A DNA stretch of 64,000 bases from positions 186,001 to 250,000 of the forward strand of contig NW_017962932.1 of NCBI RefSeq assembly GCF_001661345.1, given 5' to 3'. Positions within the stretch are counted from its first letter, which is position 1. Every line of letters begins with the position of its first letter. Source of the stretch: Ascoidea rubescens DSM 1968 (lineage: Eukaryota; Ascomycota; Saccharomycetes; Ascoideales; Ascoideaceae). Below are positions 22,000 through 32,580 of the stretch, one piece after another. The notes under the pieces are model-generated. The model had not been told where the DNA came from, did no database searches, and was given only the letters and a program-made list of their open reading frames with translations. The position numbers and the translations under genes were made by a program.

Positions 22000-24396
22000 T
22001 CAGAGCTTGTCATTTTTGATGAGCGATCCCTCCCGGTACAACTCGTCAAGCTCAGGCTTGAAGAACACTCCACAGTTGTTTCTTCGGATCTTCAATGTGG
22101 GTGTCACCAATCCGTCCTCGAGCGTGAGAGGATTCACTGCGATCTTCATATTGTGCACCTTTTCAAAGCTCTGGAGCAACTTCTTGTTCATCTGCCGAGA
22201 CAACTCCTCCACCTGCGAGTTCAAAAACACCACAAGGCTTCTCTTGATAAAGTAGCTCTCATTCACCAACTCCAATATCTTTTCTTCTTTCCCATTTTCC
22301 TCAACCAACTTGATCAATTTGTTCAATTGTCTCTCGTTGTTGTTTCCATAATTGCTGTTCCCACTGCCGCCTCGTATTTTTTCAAACTCGCTGATTGTCC
22401 CATTCAAAACATTTTTCTGAAAATTCTCAAAATCAATCCCAATAATACCAACCAAATAATTCTTCAATGAGTTCCCGTAAATAAACGCCTGCTGAACCAT
22501 CGGACATGCCGATAAGTAAATCGTTTCAATCTTCTCCGGACTGATGTATTCTCCCTGACTTAACTTGAAGAAATTCTTAATTCTGTCAATTATAAACAAC
22601 CTGTTATCGTTCATTGGTTCAATCATACAAATGTCCCCGGTATGGAAAAACCCATCTTTATCAAACGATTCCTTTGTCGCTTTCTCATTCTTGAAATACC
22701 TTGAAAAGATTTGTGGCCCTCTCAACATTAATTCTCCCTTGGGTTTTCCTTCTTTATTCTTGTTTTGGTAATTCATCTCAGGAACGTCTCTTAGTCGATA
22801 GTCAATAGTGATGCCCCCAACTCCACATGACCCAGGCTCTCTCTCGTATGCTTTGCTAATCGTAATAGCCGCCATCGACTCTGTTAACCCGTATCCTTGT
22901 CTAAATCCAACTTTCAATGCTGCTTTCAAAAATTTCACTGTTTCAACCGCAATTGGCGCCGATGCAGTCAAACAATATTGGACGTTTTCAAATCCAAATT
23001 CACCGTGGAGTCTTTTAATAAACGTTTCATCAAACAACCATTCTTCATCATCTTCATTTCTATCCTTATCCCCGTCTTTACTATCTCTAGCCTCAATCTC
23101 CAAAATTTTCTTTTCAATAATTTTGTGCGACGAATTTTTGATTATCAACTTGATAGCACTCTCAATCTTGGTGAATATTCTTGGAACCGCCGTCAAACTG
23201 TATGGCCTCAAGCTTTTTAAATCCTCAATCAACGTCACAACCGGATTTCTCGAGCTTGGAAACCCCAATGCACATCCGCAAATCATTTCAAACGCTGCAA
23301 TTTGTCTTTCATATATATGTGCCAATGGTAAAAACACCAATACCCTTGCTTGTTTGTTCCGATACGCCAGTTTTTGTTCCTCACTTAAATAATCAATCTT
23401 GGGTCTCAATGGCTTCCCCAATTGACTATACGCCAAATTTATACCACAGGCTAGATTCAACTGACTGACTTCAACCCCCTTGGGCAATCCAGTTGTTCCT
23501 GATGTGAACGATATAGTGTACAACTCATCTTTCCTTGCGGGTCTTAAATTAATTGGAAACTTTTCTCCGATTTTCTCTAAACTGCTCAAATCATAAACTT
23601 GCAAATTGATAGACTCTGCAAACTTGATCAAATAATAATCTTCTTCAATATCTAGTTTGTCCATCGAAACAATAATCAATAAATATTTCAACTCGTCTTT
23701 ATAGTCCTGTTGTTTTAGTCTTAATATCTTACTGATATTTCCCTTGGAGCAAAAGATTATTGGCGACCTTGTCAAGTTTAGTATATAACCAGACGTCTCT
23801 GACCCCAACGTATCATACAATGCTGTATTGGGCAATCCAAATGCCTGGCATGCCAAATCAGTCAACACCCATTCAATTCGATTTGAAGAGTAAAGAGTCA
23901 AAATAAACTCATAATTATAATTCTCATCGTCACTTGAATAAACTCGCGCATTTTCACTGGTAAATTTTCTATAATTGATATTATTTCGAACAACATTTAA
24001 AATACCAGACCCTAGTTTGTTCCTTCTTTCACAAACCTCTTTGAATGTTTGGAAACTAAAATAATTATTCAATTTATTGGTTTCGCGATTAACTAATCGT
24101 TCACCTAAACAATTTGCATCCGGATGTAAATTCGTTGCAACCTCAAAAAACTTGAAGTATGTATCCAAAAATGGTGTCAAGTATCTGGACAATTCACCCA
24201 AATTAACCAGTTTAACCGGCCTGTAAATCGACGAATAACCTTCAGCACCAGAATTGGCAACAGCAGCACCAACATCAACCTGGTTTGATGGCAATGGTAG
24301 ATTGGAGTAAAAATCTCGAAATGAACTGATTTCCTTGTCAGTCAAAACATATCCCAAGGACTCGTCGAATTTGAAATCTTCCTTGGTTTGAACCAT
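22000..24396 (-). CDS. FAA2: Long/medium-chain fatty acyl-CoA synthetase, FAA2 type
   Basis: This enzyme activates fatty acids by ATP-dependent adenylation and transfer to CoA; yeast Faa2 feeds peroxisomal beta-oxidation. The 798 aa protein carries the AMP-binding P-loop (TSGTTGLPKGVEV, about residues 291-303), the YGLTES motif near 500, a GELMLRGPQ block, a GFFHTGD motif with its Asp, and the hinge/lysine region IDRIKNFFKLSQGEYISPEK (about 600-620). Its order and wording match Faa2 more closely than Faa1/Faa4. The C-terminus is NDKL, a weak relative of the peroxisomal SKL/EKL signal, so peroxisomal location is plausible but not proven. It is less AT-biased than neighbours, as expected for a better expressed enzyme. 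It is divergent from the AIR gene across a CACGTGAT-bearing promoter. Confidence 0.88.
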   Translation of the reverse strand: MVQTKEDFKFDESLGYVLTDKEISSFRDFYSNLPLPSNQVDVGAAVANSGAEGYSSIYRPVKLVNLGELSRYLTPFLDTYFKFFEVATNLHPDANCLGERLVNRETNKLNNYFSFQTFKEVCERRNKLGSGILNVVRNNINYRKFTSENARVYSSDDENYNYEFILTLYSSNRIEWVLTDLACQAFGLPNTALYDTLGSETSGYILNLTRSPIIFCSKGNISKILRLKQQDYKDELKYLLIIVSMDKLDIEEDYYLIKFAESINLQVYDLSSLEKIGEKFPINLRPARKDELYTISFTSGTTGLPKGVEVSQLNLACGINLAYSQLGKPLRPKIDYLSEEQKLAYRNKQARVLVFLPLAHIYERQIAAFEMICGCALGFPSSRNPVVTLIEDLKSLRPYSLTAVPRIFTKIESAIKLIIKNSSHKIIEKKILEIEARDSKDGDKDRNEDDEEWLFDETFIKRLHGEFGFENVQYCLTASAPIAVETVKFLKAALKVGFRQGYGLTESMAAITISKAYEREPGSCGVGGITIDYRLRDVPEMNYQNKNKEGKPKGELMLRGPQIFSRYFKNEKATKESFDKDGFFHTGDICMIEPMNDNRLFIIDRIKNFFKLSQGEYISPEKIETIYLSACPMVQQAFIYGNSLKNYLVGIIGIDFENFQKNVLNGTISEFEKIRGGSGNSNYGNNNERQLNKLIKLVEENGKEEKILELVNESYFIKRSLVVFLNSQVEELSRQMNKKLLQSFEKVHNMKIAVNPLTLEDGLVTPTLKIRRNNCGVFFKPELDELYREGSLIKNDKL

Positions 24397-24912
24397 CGTC
24401 AGATATCTCGCAAATAGCCTCTAGTTATCCTGAATCTCCACTCTGCAGTGAATAGGATCAACAGAAAGGCTAATGCTGCAAACAGCCAAACACATTGCTA
24501 TTTATATCAAAAAGCAAGCTCACATTATCACACTGATATCCTGAAAAGACCTATCGGTTGCTTGCACCTTCAATCTTCATATGGCAATTGTTTCTACTCC
24601 ACACTCCAGAAGAGGAGGAGCCCAACACAACCCAAACATTTGCACGCTCTTTCCCCCGGCGTCTCGGCCTCTGCTTCTTCCCTTTCTTGCCCGAAATAGC
24701 TTCCTCTGCAGCAGCGTGCGGAAGAAGCTCCTTCACCATCGTCCCCATCTCCACCGGCTTCTGCTCGGTTTCCCAAACAGTGCCTCTCCCTTCCTCGCCC
24801 AGAAACCACTTCTGGACCGGATTCGCAGTGTGCACGTGATAATCACGCAACAACATGGGGTCTAAGAGCAGGTCCAGAGGAAGCACAGGAAGAAGGCAAC
24901 CCATCGGCAGCA
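24397..24912. promoter_or_regulatory. Divergent promoter between FAA2 and the AIR-like gene
   Basis: This 516-base divergent region is GC-rich from about 24600 and the enrichment continues into the first 150-200 bases of the AIR-like coding region. It holds a CACGTGAT site at 24833-24840. Frames open on both strands here are composition artefacts. Confidence 0.5.
24833..24840 (+). promoter_or_regulatory. CACGTGAT (Cbf1-type E-box)
   Basis: CACGTGAT read on the minus strand is ATCACGTG, matching the Cbf1/CDEI consensus RTCACRTG. It lies 73 bases before the AIR-like ATG and 437 bases from the FAA2 ATG. Confidence 0.45.
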
Positions 24913-27900
24913 ATGGCAGCAGAAGAAGACGACAAAGGCGACAGAGGCGACAACGATGGGGGCAGCAACAGCACAGCAGCTGGTTTTGCCATTGATGTCA
25001 AGCAATACTTTCTTGCCGCTGAGAACGAGGCATACAAGCTCTTTATCCTTTATGTGATGCACTATCATAGTAATGGTGATGGTGCTGGTGATGGTGTTGG
25101 TGCTGCTTGTGGGGAGTTTGATCCCAGATTGCTTAAGTACTCCTTGCGATTCATCATCCGGCAGTTGGAAGCTGACGAGAAAAGAGCTGCAAACGCCAAC
25201 TTGGTCACTGATAACACTTTCAACAATGACAAAAACAATAACAAGCTTTTTATTGCTTATCTCGAGCAGAAAATTATTGAGATTGATGATCTTTTCAATC
25301 TACCAGCCGATTCAATTGATTTAGACAATGATATTTATTATTTGATTGACAAAACAGAAAAGTACTATTGCAAATGTTTGGAAATTATTGACCATTCAAA
25401 CGAGATTAATCTCGATGCTGAAAATGAGCCAGATAACAAATATTTCGCTTTTTATCTTGAACTCATCAACGTCTTATTTAACTCGTTATTTTACGACTTC
25501 ATTATATTGAAAATTTTTTCTCCAGATTCAACTTATAAAGAACAGATCCTTTCAAGATCTCTAGATTCCTCAAATTTTCTTATTGTCTATTTATCATTAT
25601 TATTCAATTCTAATAGCGAAAACGATAACAAAAATAAAAATAAAAATAAAAATAACCATCAACATGATAAACAGGAAATCTTAGTTCTTTTCCAGCAAAC
25701 TTATAAGGATTACTTATATCATTTAAATAACTTAAAACTATTATTAAATCTACTTAATTTTATTCAATCCGACTTACTGTCTTCATTTCCAGATTTCTTT
25801 TATATTGATAATTCCAATTTAAATATGTTTTTCATTATAAATCTATTAGACAGCTTGATAAATGATAATCAAGCTAACCAGGAAAACTTCATCCAAAATA
25901 CAAACTCTCAAAATAATAATTCCAAGAAATCGAAAAAAAATTTAAAAAATGTGCTAAAAGAAAAATTTACCTATAAAACTAAAACTAAAACTAAAAATCA
26001 AAATCAAAACGAAAATCAAAATCAAAATCAAAATCAAAATCAAAATCAAAATCAAAATCAAAATCAAAATCAAAATCAAAATCAAAATCAAAATCAAAAA
26101 AATAAAATCAAAATTAAAATTAAAAATAAAATCAAAAATAAAATTAAAATTAAAAGTAAAAGTAAAAGTAAAAGTGATACTCAAGGCTCTGTTGAAAATA
26201 ATGATAATCGTCCTAGTCCAACTAATAATTATAACAACTTTGATAACTATGATAATTATTATAAATCTGATGAAGAAATACCTTCCGATTATAATCTAAA
26301 TGATGATGATGATAATAGTAATATTACTTATGACGATGACGACGATTATGATGACTATGATAACTATGATAACTATGATGACTATAATAACTATGATGAC
26401 GAAAAACAAAATTTCGAAATTTATGATATAGACACAGATGACAATATTGAAAACAATGATATCTCGGAAAGTTCAAACGAAGATAAATATATTTACAAAA
26501 CAGATGAAAATTTTAATGATGTTACTGAAAATACTGAATTCGCCGATATTACTAATCTTAATGAGATAAATGAAATAAATAATACTGAAATAGTTAATCA
26601 AAATCAATACAATACTGAACACCTGATTGATGGCAATTATCAGGATTTTGATTTGGAACCAAACAATAATCATAATCTAAACAATGACTTTGAAAATTTC
26701 GCCATTAATAACAACTCTGACACTAATAACAACCCAGATTATCTGCAATCTGCTGATAATGGAAATAATCTTGATGATATATACTATCTTGATATTAACA
26801 ATAATGAAAACCTCAACTACACAGGAAAATACACTAAACATACCGGTAATGACTCCAAAACCAATGAAAATCAAAATTCAGATTACAGTAAAGAAGATCT
26901 AAATGAAAATGATTTTATTGAACAGGATAGTAATTTTACACATAATAATAATGATAAAGATTTGAATTCTACGTTAAATAAGAAAAAATTTCAAGATGCT
27001 TTATTGAATAAGAATACATACGATTCTAGTCCTAATAATTTCTACAATAGATCTACCAATACCAATTTTCGGTATAAAGATCATATCTGCTGCATGTGTG
27101 GTCAAAAATGGCATAAAATTTGTACTAATATCATTTTTTGCTATAATTGCTATAAAACTGGTCATTTCCAAACAAATTGCCCTTTGAAGGATATTATCAA
27201 TCTTAAAAATGAAAATATACAGCGAAAGAAAACCTTTTATTGTGAAATTTGCAATTCAAATAATCATATGGAAAAAAACTGTCCTACAATATGGAGATCT
27301 TATATTTCTAAAGATGGACTTGATGAAAATGTTTCCCTACCTGAAAATATTTTTTGCACAAATTGTGGTAAAAGGGATCATTTTTGCGATGAGTGTCCGA
27401 AAAAGATAATGTCTAATATAAAACGTTATGAAAAAGATTATAAATTCATTGATTCAAATAATGAAGAAAATTACTCAAATAAACTGATCAAAATAGATTA
27501 TTATACTTTTAATTCAGGATTTAATTTACCTTTTGAAAAAATGCAAAAACAATACTTTGAAAATTTCCAAAAGCAATTTGAAAAGTATTATGACGAAACA
27601 GTTAATACTCAAAAAAATTATTCTAAAGCATCTAATAATTTTCTGTATAAATCTTATAATATTAATGGAAAATTTAGTTTTAGAGATAGCAATGAGAAGG
27701 ATCACGATTATCATAGTTTTACTTCTGGAAATAACAATACCCATAATTATTCTAAAGAAAGCTTTGGAAATCCAATGTATACAAATGAAGCCCATAAATT
27801 TAAGAATAGAAAAATATCTAAAGACCAAAATCAATTTCAGAGTCAGTTCAATTCTGATCCTAGCTCAACATCACATTCGAATTCTACTAGTTTGAATCAA

Positions 27901-28209
27901 AACTTTAATTTATATTCAAATTCATCAAAACGAGTAAATCAAAATCGGAAAGCATTTATTCAAAAACAGGGTGTATTAGATACAAATCCATCAAAAAAAG
28001 TTATTAATCCCATTTTCCACAACATATTTGATTTCGAATCCGCTCATATTTCAAAGAATTCTAATCCAGAGACTTCTCAAAAATCTAATCCATCGTCTCG
28101 TCGAAGTAGACAAATACCGATTTCAGGGAAACAACCAGCAACTCAAAAAACTAGAAGAAATTACAATAAAGCCTATTATGATTTAACAAATTTTGAAGTC
28201 AGAAATTAA
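24913..28209 (+). CDS. AIR1: AIR1/AIR2-type zinc-knuckle protein with large N- and C-terminal extensions
   Basis: Air1/2 are the RNA-binding zinc-knuckle subunits of the nuclear TRAMP complex, which marks RNAs for the exosome. Here residues about 724-828 hold the family core: a degenerate knuckle (CMCGQKWHKIC), FCYNCYKTGHFQTNC (about 742-756), FYCEICNSNNHMEKNC (about 775-790), the WRSY linker motif, and FCTNCGKRDHFCDEC (about 814-828). The linker between the last two knuckles binds Trf4/5 in Saccharomyces. At 1098 aa the protein is about three times the usual length. Residues 1-300 look folded and helical, then come NQ repeats, Lys/Ile repeats (KIKIKIKNK) and acidic Asp/Tyr/Asn stretches. A Ser/Asn-rich tail of about 270 residues follows the last knuckle. 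The single gene may be the ancestor of AIR1 and AIR2. Confidence 0.8.
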   Translation: MAAEEDDKGDRGDNDGGSNSTAAGFAIDVKQYFLAAENEAYKLFILYVMHYHSNGDGAGDGVGAACGEFDPRLLKYSLRFIIRQLEADEKRAANANLVTDNTFNNDKNNNKLFIAYLEQKIIEIDDLFNLPADSIDLDNDIYYLIDKTEKYYCKCLEIIDHSNEINLDAENEPDNKYFAFYLELINVLFNSLFYDFIILKIFSPDSTYKEQILSRSLDSSNFLIVYLSLLFNSNSENDNKNKNKNKNNHQHDKQEILVLFQQTYKDYLYHLNNLKLLLNLLNFIQSDLLSSFPDFFYIDNSNLNMFFIINLLDSLINDNQANQENFIQNTNSQNNNSKKSKKNLKNVLKEKFTYKTKTKTKNQNQNENQNQNQNQNQNQNQNQNQNQNQNQNQNQKNKIKIKIKNKIKNKIKIKSKSKSKSDTQGSVENNDNRPSPTNNYNNFDNYDNYYKSDEEIPSDYNLNDDDDNSNITYDDDDDYDDYDNYDNYDDYNNYDDEKQNFEIYDIDTDDNIENNDISESSNEDKYIYKTDENFNDVTENTEFADITNLNEINEINNTEIVNQNQYNTEHLIDGNYQDFDLEPNNNHNLNNDFENFAINNNSDTNNNPDYLQSADNGNNLDDIYYLDINNNENLNYTGKYTKHTGNDSKTNENQNSDYSKEDLNENDFIEQDSNFTHNNNDKDLNSTLNKKKFQDALLNKNTYDSSPNNFYNRSTNTNFRYKDHICCMCGQKWHKICTNIIFCYNCYKTGHFQTNCPLKDIINLKNENIQRKKTFYCEICNSNNHMEKNCPTIWRSYISKDGLDENVSLPENIFCTNCGKRDHFCDECPKKIMSNIKRYEKDYKFIDSNNEENYSNKLIKIDYYTFNSGFNLPFEKMQKQYFENFQKQFEKYYDETVNTQKNYSKASNNFLYKSYNINGKFSFRDSNEKDHDYHSFTSGNNNTHNYSKESFGNPMYTNEAHKFKNRKISKDQNQFQSQFNSDPSSTSHSNSTSLNQNFNLYSNSSKRVNQNRKAFIQKQGVLDTNPSKKVINPIFHNIFDFESAHISKNSNPETSQKSNPSSRRSRQIPISGKQPATQKTRRNYNKAYYDLTNFEVRN
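25993..26098 (+). repeat. AATCAA hexanucleotide repeat coding (Asn-Gln)n in the AIR-like gene
   Basis: About seventeen near-perfect AATCAA units are interrupted once by GAA. They encode alternating Asn-Gln, followed by a related AAAATT/AAAATC tract coding Lys-Ile. Confidence 0.92.
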
Positions 28210-28650
28210 TAAGAGATAAAATGATTCAAATCAATTAATGAAAAAATCATAGTATTTGAATAGTTTAGAATAATATTTTAAATTGGTATTTATAAATTGG
28301 GGTATAATTGGATTTACGTAGAATAGAGTTTTATTGAATTAATCTATATAATTAACTGGATAATTGGTTCAAAGGTATATTTAAAATCAAGTAAAGGATA
28401 AAAGAGATTGGATTGCTTCAAAAATATAGGAAAAAGTAGTATAATTATTAAAAACAGGGATTAAATAAAGATTGTTAAAAAAAATCATAATAATCAAAAA
28501 TAGTGTGGTTAAAAAATCTAAAATCAAGAAAAATATCAAAATACATCCTAAAAAAACAACCAAGGTGTATTGCAAAACTAGAAATAAAAATAACTAAAAA
28601 TAAACAGGTATAATATTAGAATACAAAGAAAATTATTTTATTAAGTGACG
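28210..28650. other. AT-rich gap between convergent AIR-like and SYT1 genes
   Basis: This AT-rich 3' sequence has no supported gene. A hydrophobic minus-strand frame at 28387-28575 begins with TTG, has no ATG and reads as translated T-rich sequence. Confidence 0.5.
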
Positions 28651-31600
28651 TTAAGCTCTTCCTGATGTTTTTAAAATTTCTTTATCTTTTATATCAATTG
28701 CTTCCTTCAAAGTGAGTACATAATCTTTAAATTGATTGTGCTCATTTATCAAATAGCTATATTTATTATTCCAGTTTACCATAATCAGTTTGTACAATTT
28801 AGTACTATGAAGGGAGTAGGTGTTTGTTGTTGATCTGCTGCTTGTACTATAGATGGAGGTATTTTCGACTCTTTGGTTGCATGCTGAAGAGGCACTGAAA
28901 AACTTTTCTTTAAAAAATTTTTCAATGTCGGTTTTTATTTTAATATGATCCCCAATCAAATCTTCCAAAACCTGAACGTATTTATAGAGTTCAACTAATT
29001 GCTTTTTCATTGTATTATTAGATTGTGTCAAACTTTGTAGCATGGGCTCCCACTTATGGATTTTAGTTGATAGTATTTTGGTTATATCATTTTCTTTTAA
29101 TATTGAGCCCCAGCCAAACTCTTTATTTGAAATAGCCTCAGACTCGATTGGTATAGCAGTTAGTCTTGCAGCCCAGAAGTTGCAGGTGAAAACATATTCT
29201 TCTGCAATTTCTTTAGTGCCCGCAGAAAATATCAAAATATTCTCATTGTATATTGTTAATAGATTGTGAGAGGCAAGTAGGGGATCTTTCATTCCATCAA
29301 CAATTGAGTTTGTTAGATTAAAACAGTTGTTAGTTTGGTTATTTGTGCTAGGTAGCTTCAAAGCCCAAAACGTTTCTAGTTCATTTGTTTTGAATTTTTG
29401 GTCAGAAATATTGCCATCTGGAATAATCTTGGCATATGTTGAATATAAGCTATAAGAACCAGCTTCATTTGCGTTTTTCATCCAATTACCATCACCAATT
29501 TCGCCATCTACATTTTTATGTTTTTCAGATTTATCAGTTAGTCTTAATCTTGATAATTTTTTTTTCAATTTGTGTGGATGATTGGTCGAGTTGTTGTGAC
29601 GATTGTTGTTGTGACCATTTGAACCACCATTTATATCAAACGAAAACAATTTCAATTCTCCTCTGGAAACAACAGAAAAATTAGTTTTCCATTTGATATT
29701 TGAAAAAGAGTGATGTACACTGTTGTATTTATGAGAAGATATTCTATTTCTGTTAGGATTATTTGGATTGGAATAAGAAGATGAAATGTCATTGGAACTT
29801 TTGCTATATTTATACAGAGAAAAAAATTTTGGTTTTTCAAATCTTTTAATCTTTAATAGGCCTTCTTTTGTCCAAGGAGGACCATATAATTCCAAATCCA
29901 AGTTATAGTCCTCTTCTTCTTCAAGGAGAATATCTGGATTGATACAAGGATCATTCAAGTAAAATGATTGATATTGGGGAGGAGTAAAATGCAAACTTGA
30001 ATTATTATTTGACATATTATTGGAGCTACTTTTTTTTGAAATTATTAAAGAACTTTGGTTTGAGCTGGAAGAAATAGTGGTTAGAGTATTTGATGTATCC
30101 ATTGTAGCTAGAGTGTTGTAGGTGTTTAATGAATTGATGCTATTCGAGGACTTTTTGCGATCCAAAGTTGTTGAAGAAATGTTTAAATGAGAATTCATCA
30201 AGGACAAACTGTTATTATCTTTGTTATTACTATGAGTACTGTTGTTGTTGTTGTTGTTGTTGTTGCTGTTGTTATTGCCACAGTTGTTGCTATTGTTGTT
30301 TGAGGTATTATTATTATAATGATTATAGTTAATGCTACCATTATTGAAATTAAAACTACTACTTGAGGGTGAATTAGTTGTTAATTTTTCTTTTTGTTGG
30401 ATTAATAAACCAGCAAAGCCAATTGGTTTATTTTCAGTGAGAGCAGAAGTGGAATAAATACTATTGTTGCTTCCATTATGAAACATTGAAGAGTTTCTTG
30501 GATTTAGATCAAATAAACTTGAAGCGTTGTTATTATTATTATAAACCGGAGGGGCTAAAGGAGTATTGTAGGATTTTGTTTTTGCTAATGGAGATCCACT
30601 ATTATAGTTAAAAGACATGCTTCTTCTGATGTTAAAGGTAGAGATTCTTTTATTTGCCGAGCATTTAGAGTAAGTTGGTGAGTTTACGGGAGAACTGTTG
30701 TTAGCGTTATGATTTGGTGTATTTATTAAAAGCTTTGAATTTGGAGTATGGTTGGTATCGTTGGTATCGTTGTTGATGTAATACTCATTGTTATTGTTAT
30801 TGCGTTGACTATCATCATTATTATTGATATTAGTGGTGGTAGCGGTAGTAGTTGTGATATTATGATTACTGCTAAAAAGATGACTTGAGTTGTAGTCTGG
30901 GGAAAATTTACTGAATCTTCTTTTTTCATTATAAATCAAGTTTGTGCTATTGTTTGAGATTACATTTTGGTTTGTGGCAGTTAATAGTTTCAATTCGTTT
31001 AGTTCTATATTATCGTAAAAGACTTTTAATTGGTTGATTAGCCTTAATTCATTTTTGATATTTAGTTTTTCTGATTTTAAGGCGTTTAAAGTATTTTTGA
31101 CAAACAAGTCCTTTGATATGTGTTTTTTGACGTTTTTGTTGTGTAGATCAGAGTTTAGTAAGATTAAAGAGTAGGCGACAAGATAAACGCCAAATTCATT
31201 GATGTAGAGATAGTTTTGAACTTTATATTGAAAGGAAGAGTTGTAGGTTATTGAAAAGCTTTCAATGATTCTTGCAATGTGTTGGGATTCGCCTCTAAAG
31301 TATAGTTTATTGCACAATAGTCTTAACGAGGAGAGCAAGTTTTTGGAGAAGTTAAAGTTGTTCATGTAATATTGGCGTAATTTTGTTGAGTTTTTATTTG
31401 AAGAACATAGGACGAGGATGTAATCTTGAATTGAAATGTCGTTGTAAGTCAAGTTGTAAAGAGAGGAGGCCAAACCTTTCAATTCGTCGATTTGAGATTG
31501 AGTTAGCTCAGGGTCAGACTCGTTATCATTATCTTTGTCGTTGTTTTTGTTTTTAGATTTATCTATTTCGTCTTTATTGGTGTCGGTAGATTTAGAGTGA

Positions 31601-32580
31601 ATTTTATTTGGATCATTGTTATTAGCAGTAGATGTAGAGGTGGAGGAGGTATTATCGGTCTTCTTGTCAATGTTGGAAGTGGATATAATATTATTATTAA
31701 TTTTGTCAGTAATTTTTTGATTTTTTGAGATAATGAGGTTCTTTGAAGAATTTTGGTTATTTATGGGGGTATTTATGGGATTGATTAAGGTATTGTTTAT
31801 AATGTTTTTAGCGGTTAGAGTGTTTGAAGTTAAAGTAGTGGTAGTAGTTGAGTTTGTTGGAGAGGGAGATAAAATATTCAGATACTCATTATCTGATAGA
31901 ATGTTTTGCGAGGGAGAAGAGTTTAAGAATTTACGAATTAGATCCAAGTCAGTATCGAGGTATTCTGTATTATCGTTATCGTTATCGTTGTTATCGTTAT
32001 TATCATTGTTATCGTTATTAACAATATTATTATCGTTAAGAATAAAGTTGTTTAAATTTTTGGTTTTAGTTTTAGTTTTAGTTTTGTTATTGTTGTTATT
32101 TTTACTGAGTTCGTTTGGATTTTTAATGTTGATATTTTTAGACAATAGCAACTTTTCAGTTGATTGAGAATCATTGTAGGAGTGGTGTTTCCTGAAAAAG
32201 GTTTCGTTATTTAAAATGGAAGTATCATTGCTAACACTGACATCAATATTGGAGATAGTTGTGGTGATCTTTTGGGTTGAGGTGTAAGAGTTTCTCAAGT
32301 TACTGTTGTTGTTTGCAGTAAGAGAGTGGATTTCTAGTATAGAAGAGTTGGGAGTTGTGCTGAAGGGGGAGTAGAACTTGTCGTCGTTGCTTCCAATGGA
32401 GCTTGTGTCAATGTTGTTGTTGAAGCTGTTGTGCAAGCTGCTGTTGTTATTGCTGTTGATGTTGAGGTTGTGGGAGCCTTGGAGCTGAGACTGGGACTGC
32501 AATTTCAACGGATCCAAGGTGAGTAGGGAGGTGAAGTCGCTGGCGTTGAAATTGAGGGAGCTGGAGGGCGAGAGAGACAT
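28651..32580 (-). CDS. SYT1: SYT1-type Arf guanine-nucleotide exchange factor (Sec7 + PH)
   Basis: Syt1 activates Arf/Arl GTPases at the Golgi. The 1309 aa product has an Asn/Ser-rich N-terminus, a Sec7 domain at about residues 360-540, a long disordered linker, and a split PH domain at about 903-1135 beginning PPWTKEGLLKIKRFEK. In the Sec7 domain, RGESQHIARIIESF keeps the glutamic-finger Glu and LILLNSDLHNKNVKK is the second signature. A helical C-terminus follows. The ATG at 32580 is chosen because the frame continues 33 codons further to a TTG only. The loop before the catalytic Glu reads YFRGESQ in place of the common FRLPGE, so the Leu-Pro pair is missing. Low-complexity inserts account for much of its size. 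The 5' coding end lies in a GC-rich island. Confidence 0.8.
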   Translation of the reverse strand: MSLSPSSSLNFNASDFTSLLTLDPLKLQSQSQLQGSHNLNINSNNNSSLHNSFNNNIDTSSIGSNDDKFYSPFSTTPNSSILEIHSLTANNNSNLRNSYTSTQKITTTISNIDVSVSNDTSILNNETFFRKHHSYNDSQSTEKLLLSKNINIKNPNELSKNNNNNKTKTKTKTKNLNNFILNDNNIVNNDNNDNNDNNDNDNDNTEYLDTDLDLIRKFLNSSPSQNILSDNEYLNILSPSPTNSTTTTTLTSNTLTAKNIINNTLINPINTPINNQNSSKNLIISKNQKITDKINNNIISTSNIDKKTDNTSSTSTSTANNNDPNKIHSKSTDTNKDEIDKSKNKNNDKDNDNESDPELTQSQIDELKGLASSLYNLTYNDISIQDYILVLCSSNKNSTKLRQYYMNNFNFSKNLLSSLRLLCNKLYFRGESQHIARIIESFSITYNSSFQYKVQNYLYINEFGVYLVAYSLILLNSDLHNKNVKKHISKDLFVKNTLNALKSEKLNIKNELRLINQLKVFYDNIELNELKLLTATNQNVISNNSTNLIYNEKRRFSKFSPDYNSSHLFSSNHNITTTTATTTNINNNDDSQRNNNNNEYYINNDTNDTNHTPNSKLLINTPNHNANNSSPVNSPTYSKCSANKRISTFNIRRSMSFNYNSGSPLAKTKSYNTPLAPPVYNNNNNASSLFDLNPRNSSMFHNGSNNSIYSTSALTENKPIGFAGLLIQQKEKLTTNSPSSSSFNFNNGSINYNHYNNNTSNNNSNNCGNNNSNNNNNNNNSTHSNNKDNNSLSLMNSHLNISSTTLDRKKSSNSINSLNTYNTLATMDTSNTLTTISSSSNQSSLIISKKSSSNNMSNNNSSLHFTPPQYQSFYLNDPCINPDILLEEEEDYNLDLELYGPPWTKEGLLKIKRFEKPKFFSLYKYSKSSNDISSSYSNPNNPNRNRISSHKYNSVHHSFSNIKWKTNFSVVSRGELKLFSFDINGGSNGHNNNRHNNSTNHPHKLKKKLSRLRLTDKSEKHKNVDGEIGDGNWMKNANEAGSYSLYSTYAKIIPDGNISDQKFKTNELETFWALKLPSTNNQTNNCFNLTNSIVDGMKDPLLASHNLLTIYNENILIFSAGTKEIAEEYVFTCNFWAARLTAIPIESEAISNKEFGWGSILKENDITKILSTKIHKWEPMLQSLTQSNNTMKKQLVELYKYVQVLEDLIGDHIKIKTDIEKFFKEKFFSASSACNQRVENTSIYSTSSRSTTNTYSLHSTKLYKLIMVNWNNKYSYLINEHNQFKDYVLTLKEAIDIKDKEILKTSGRA

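Noticed and set aside
21679-22470. 263-codon plus-strand frame
   Set aside because: More than half lies antisense to conserved FAA2 sequence and the rest is in a GC island; it is best explained as a shadow.
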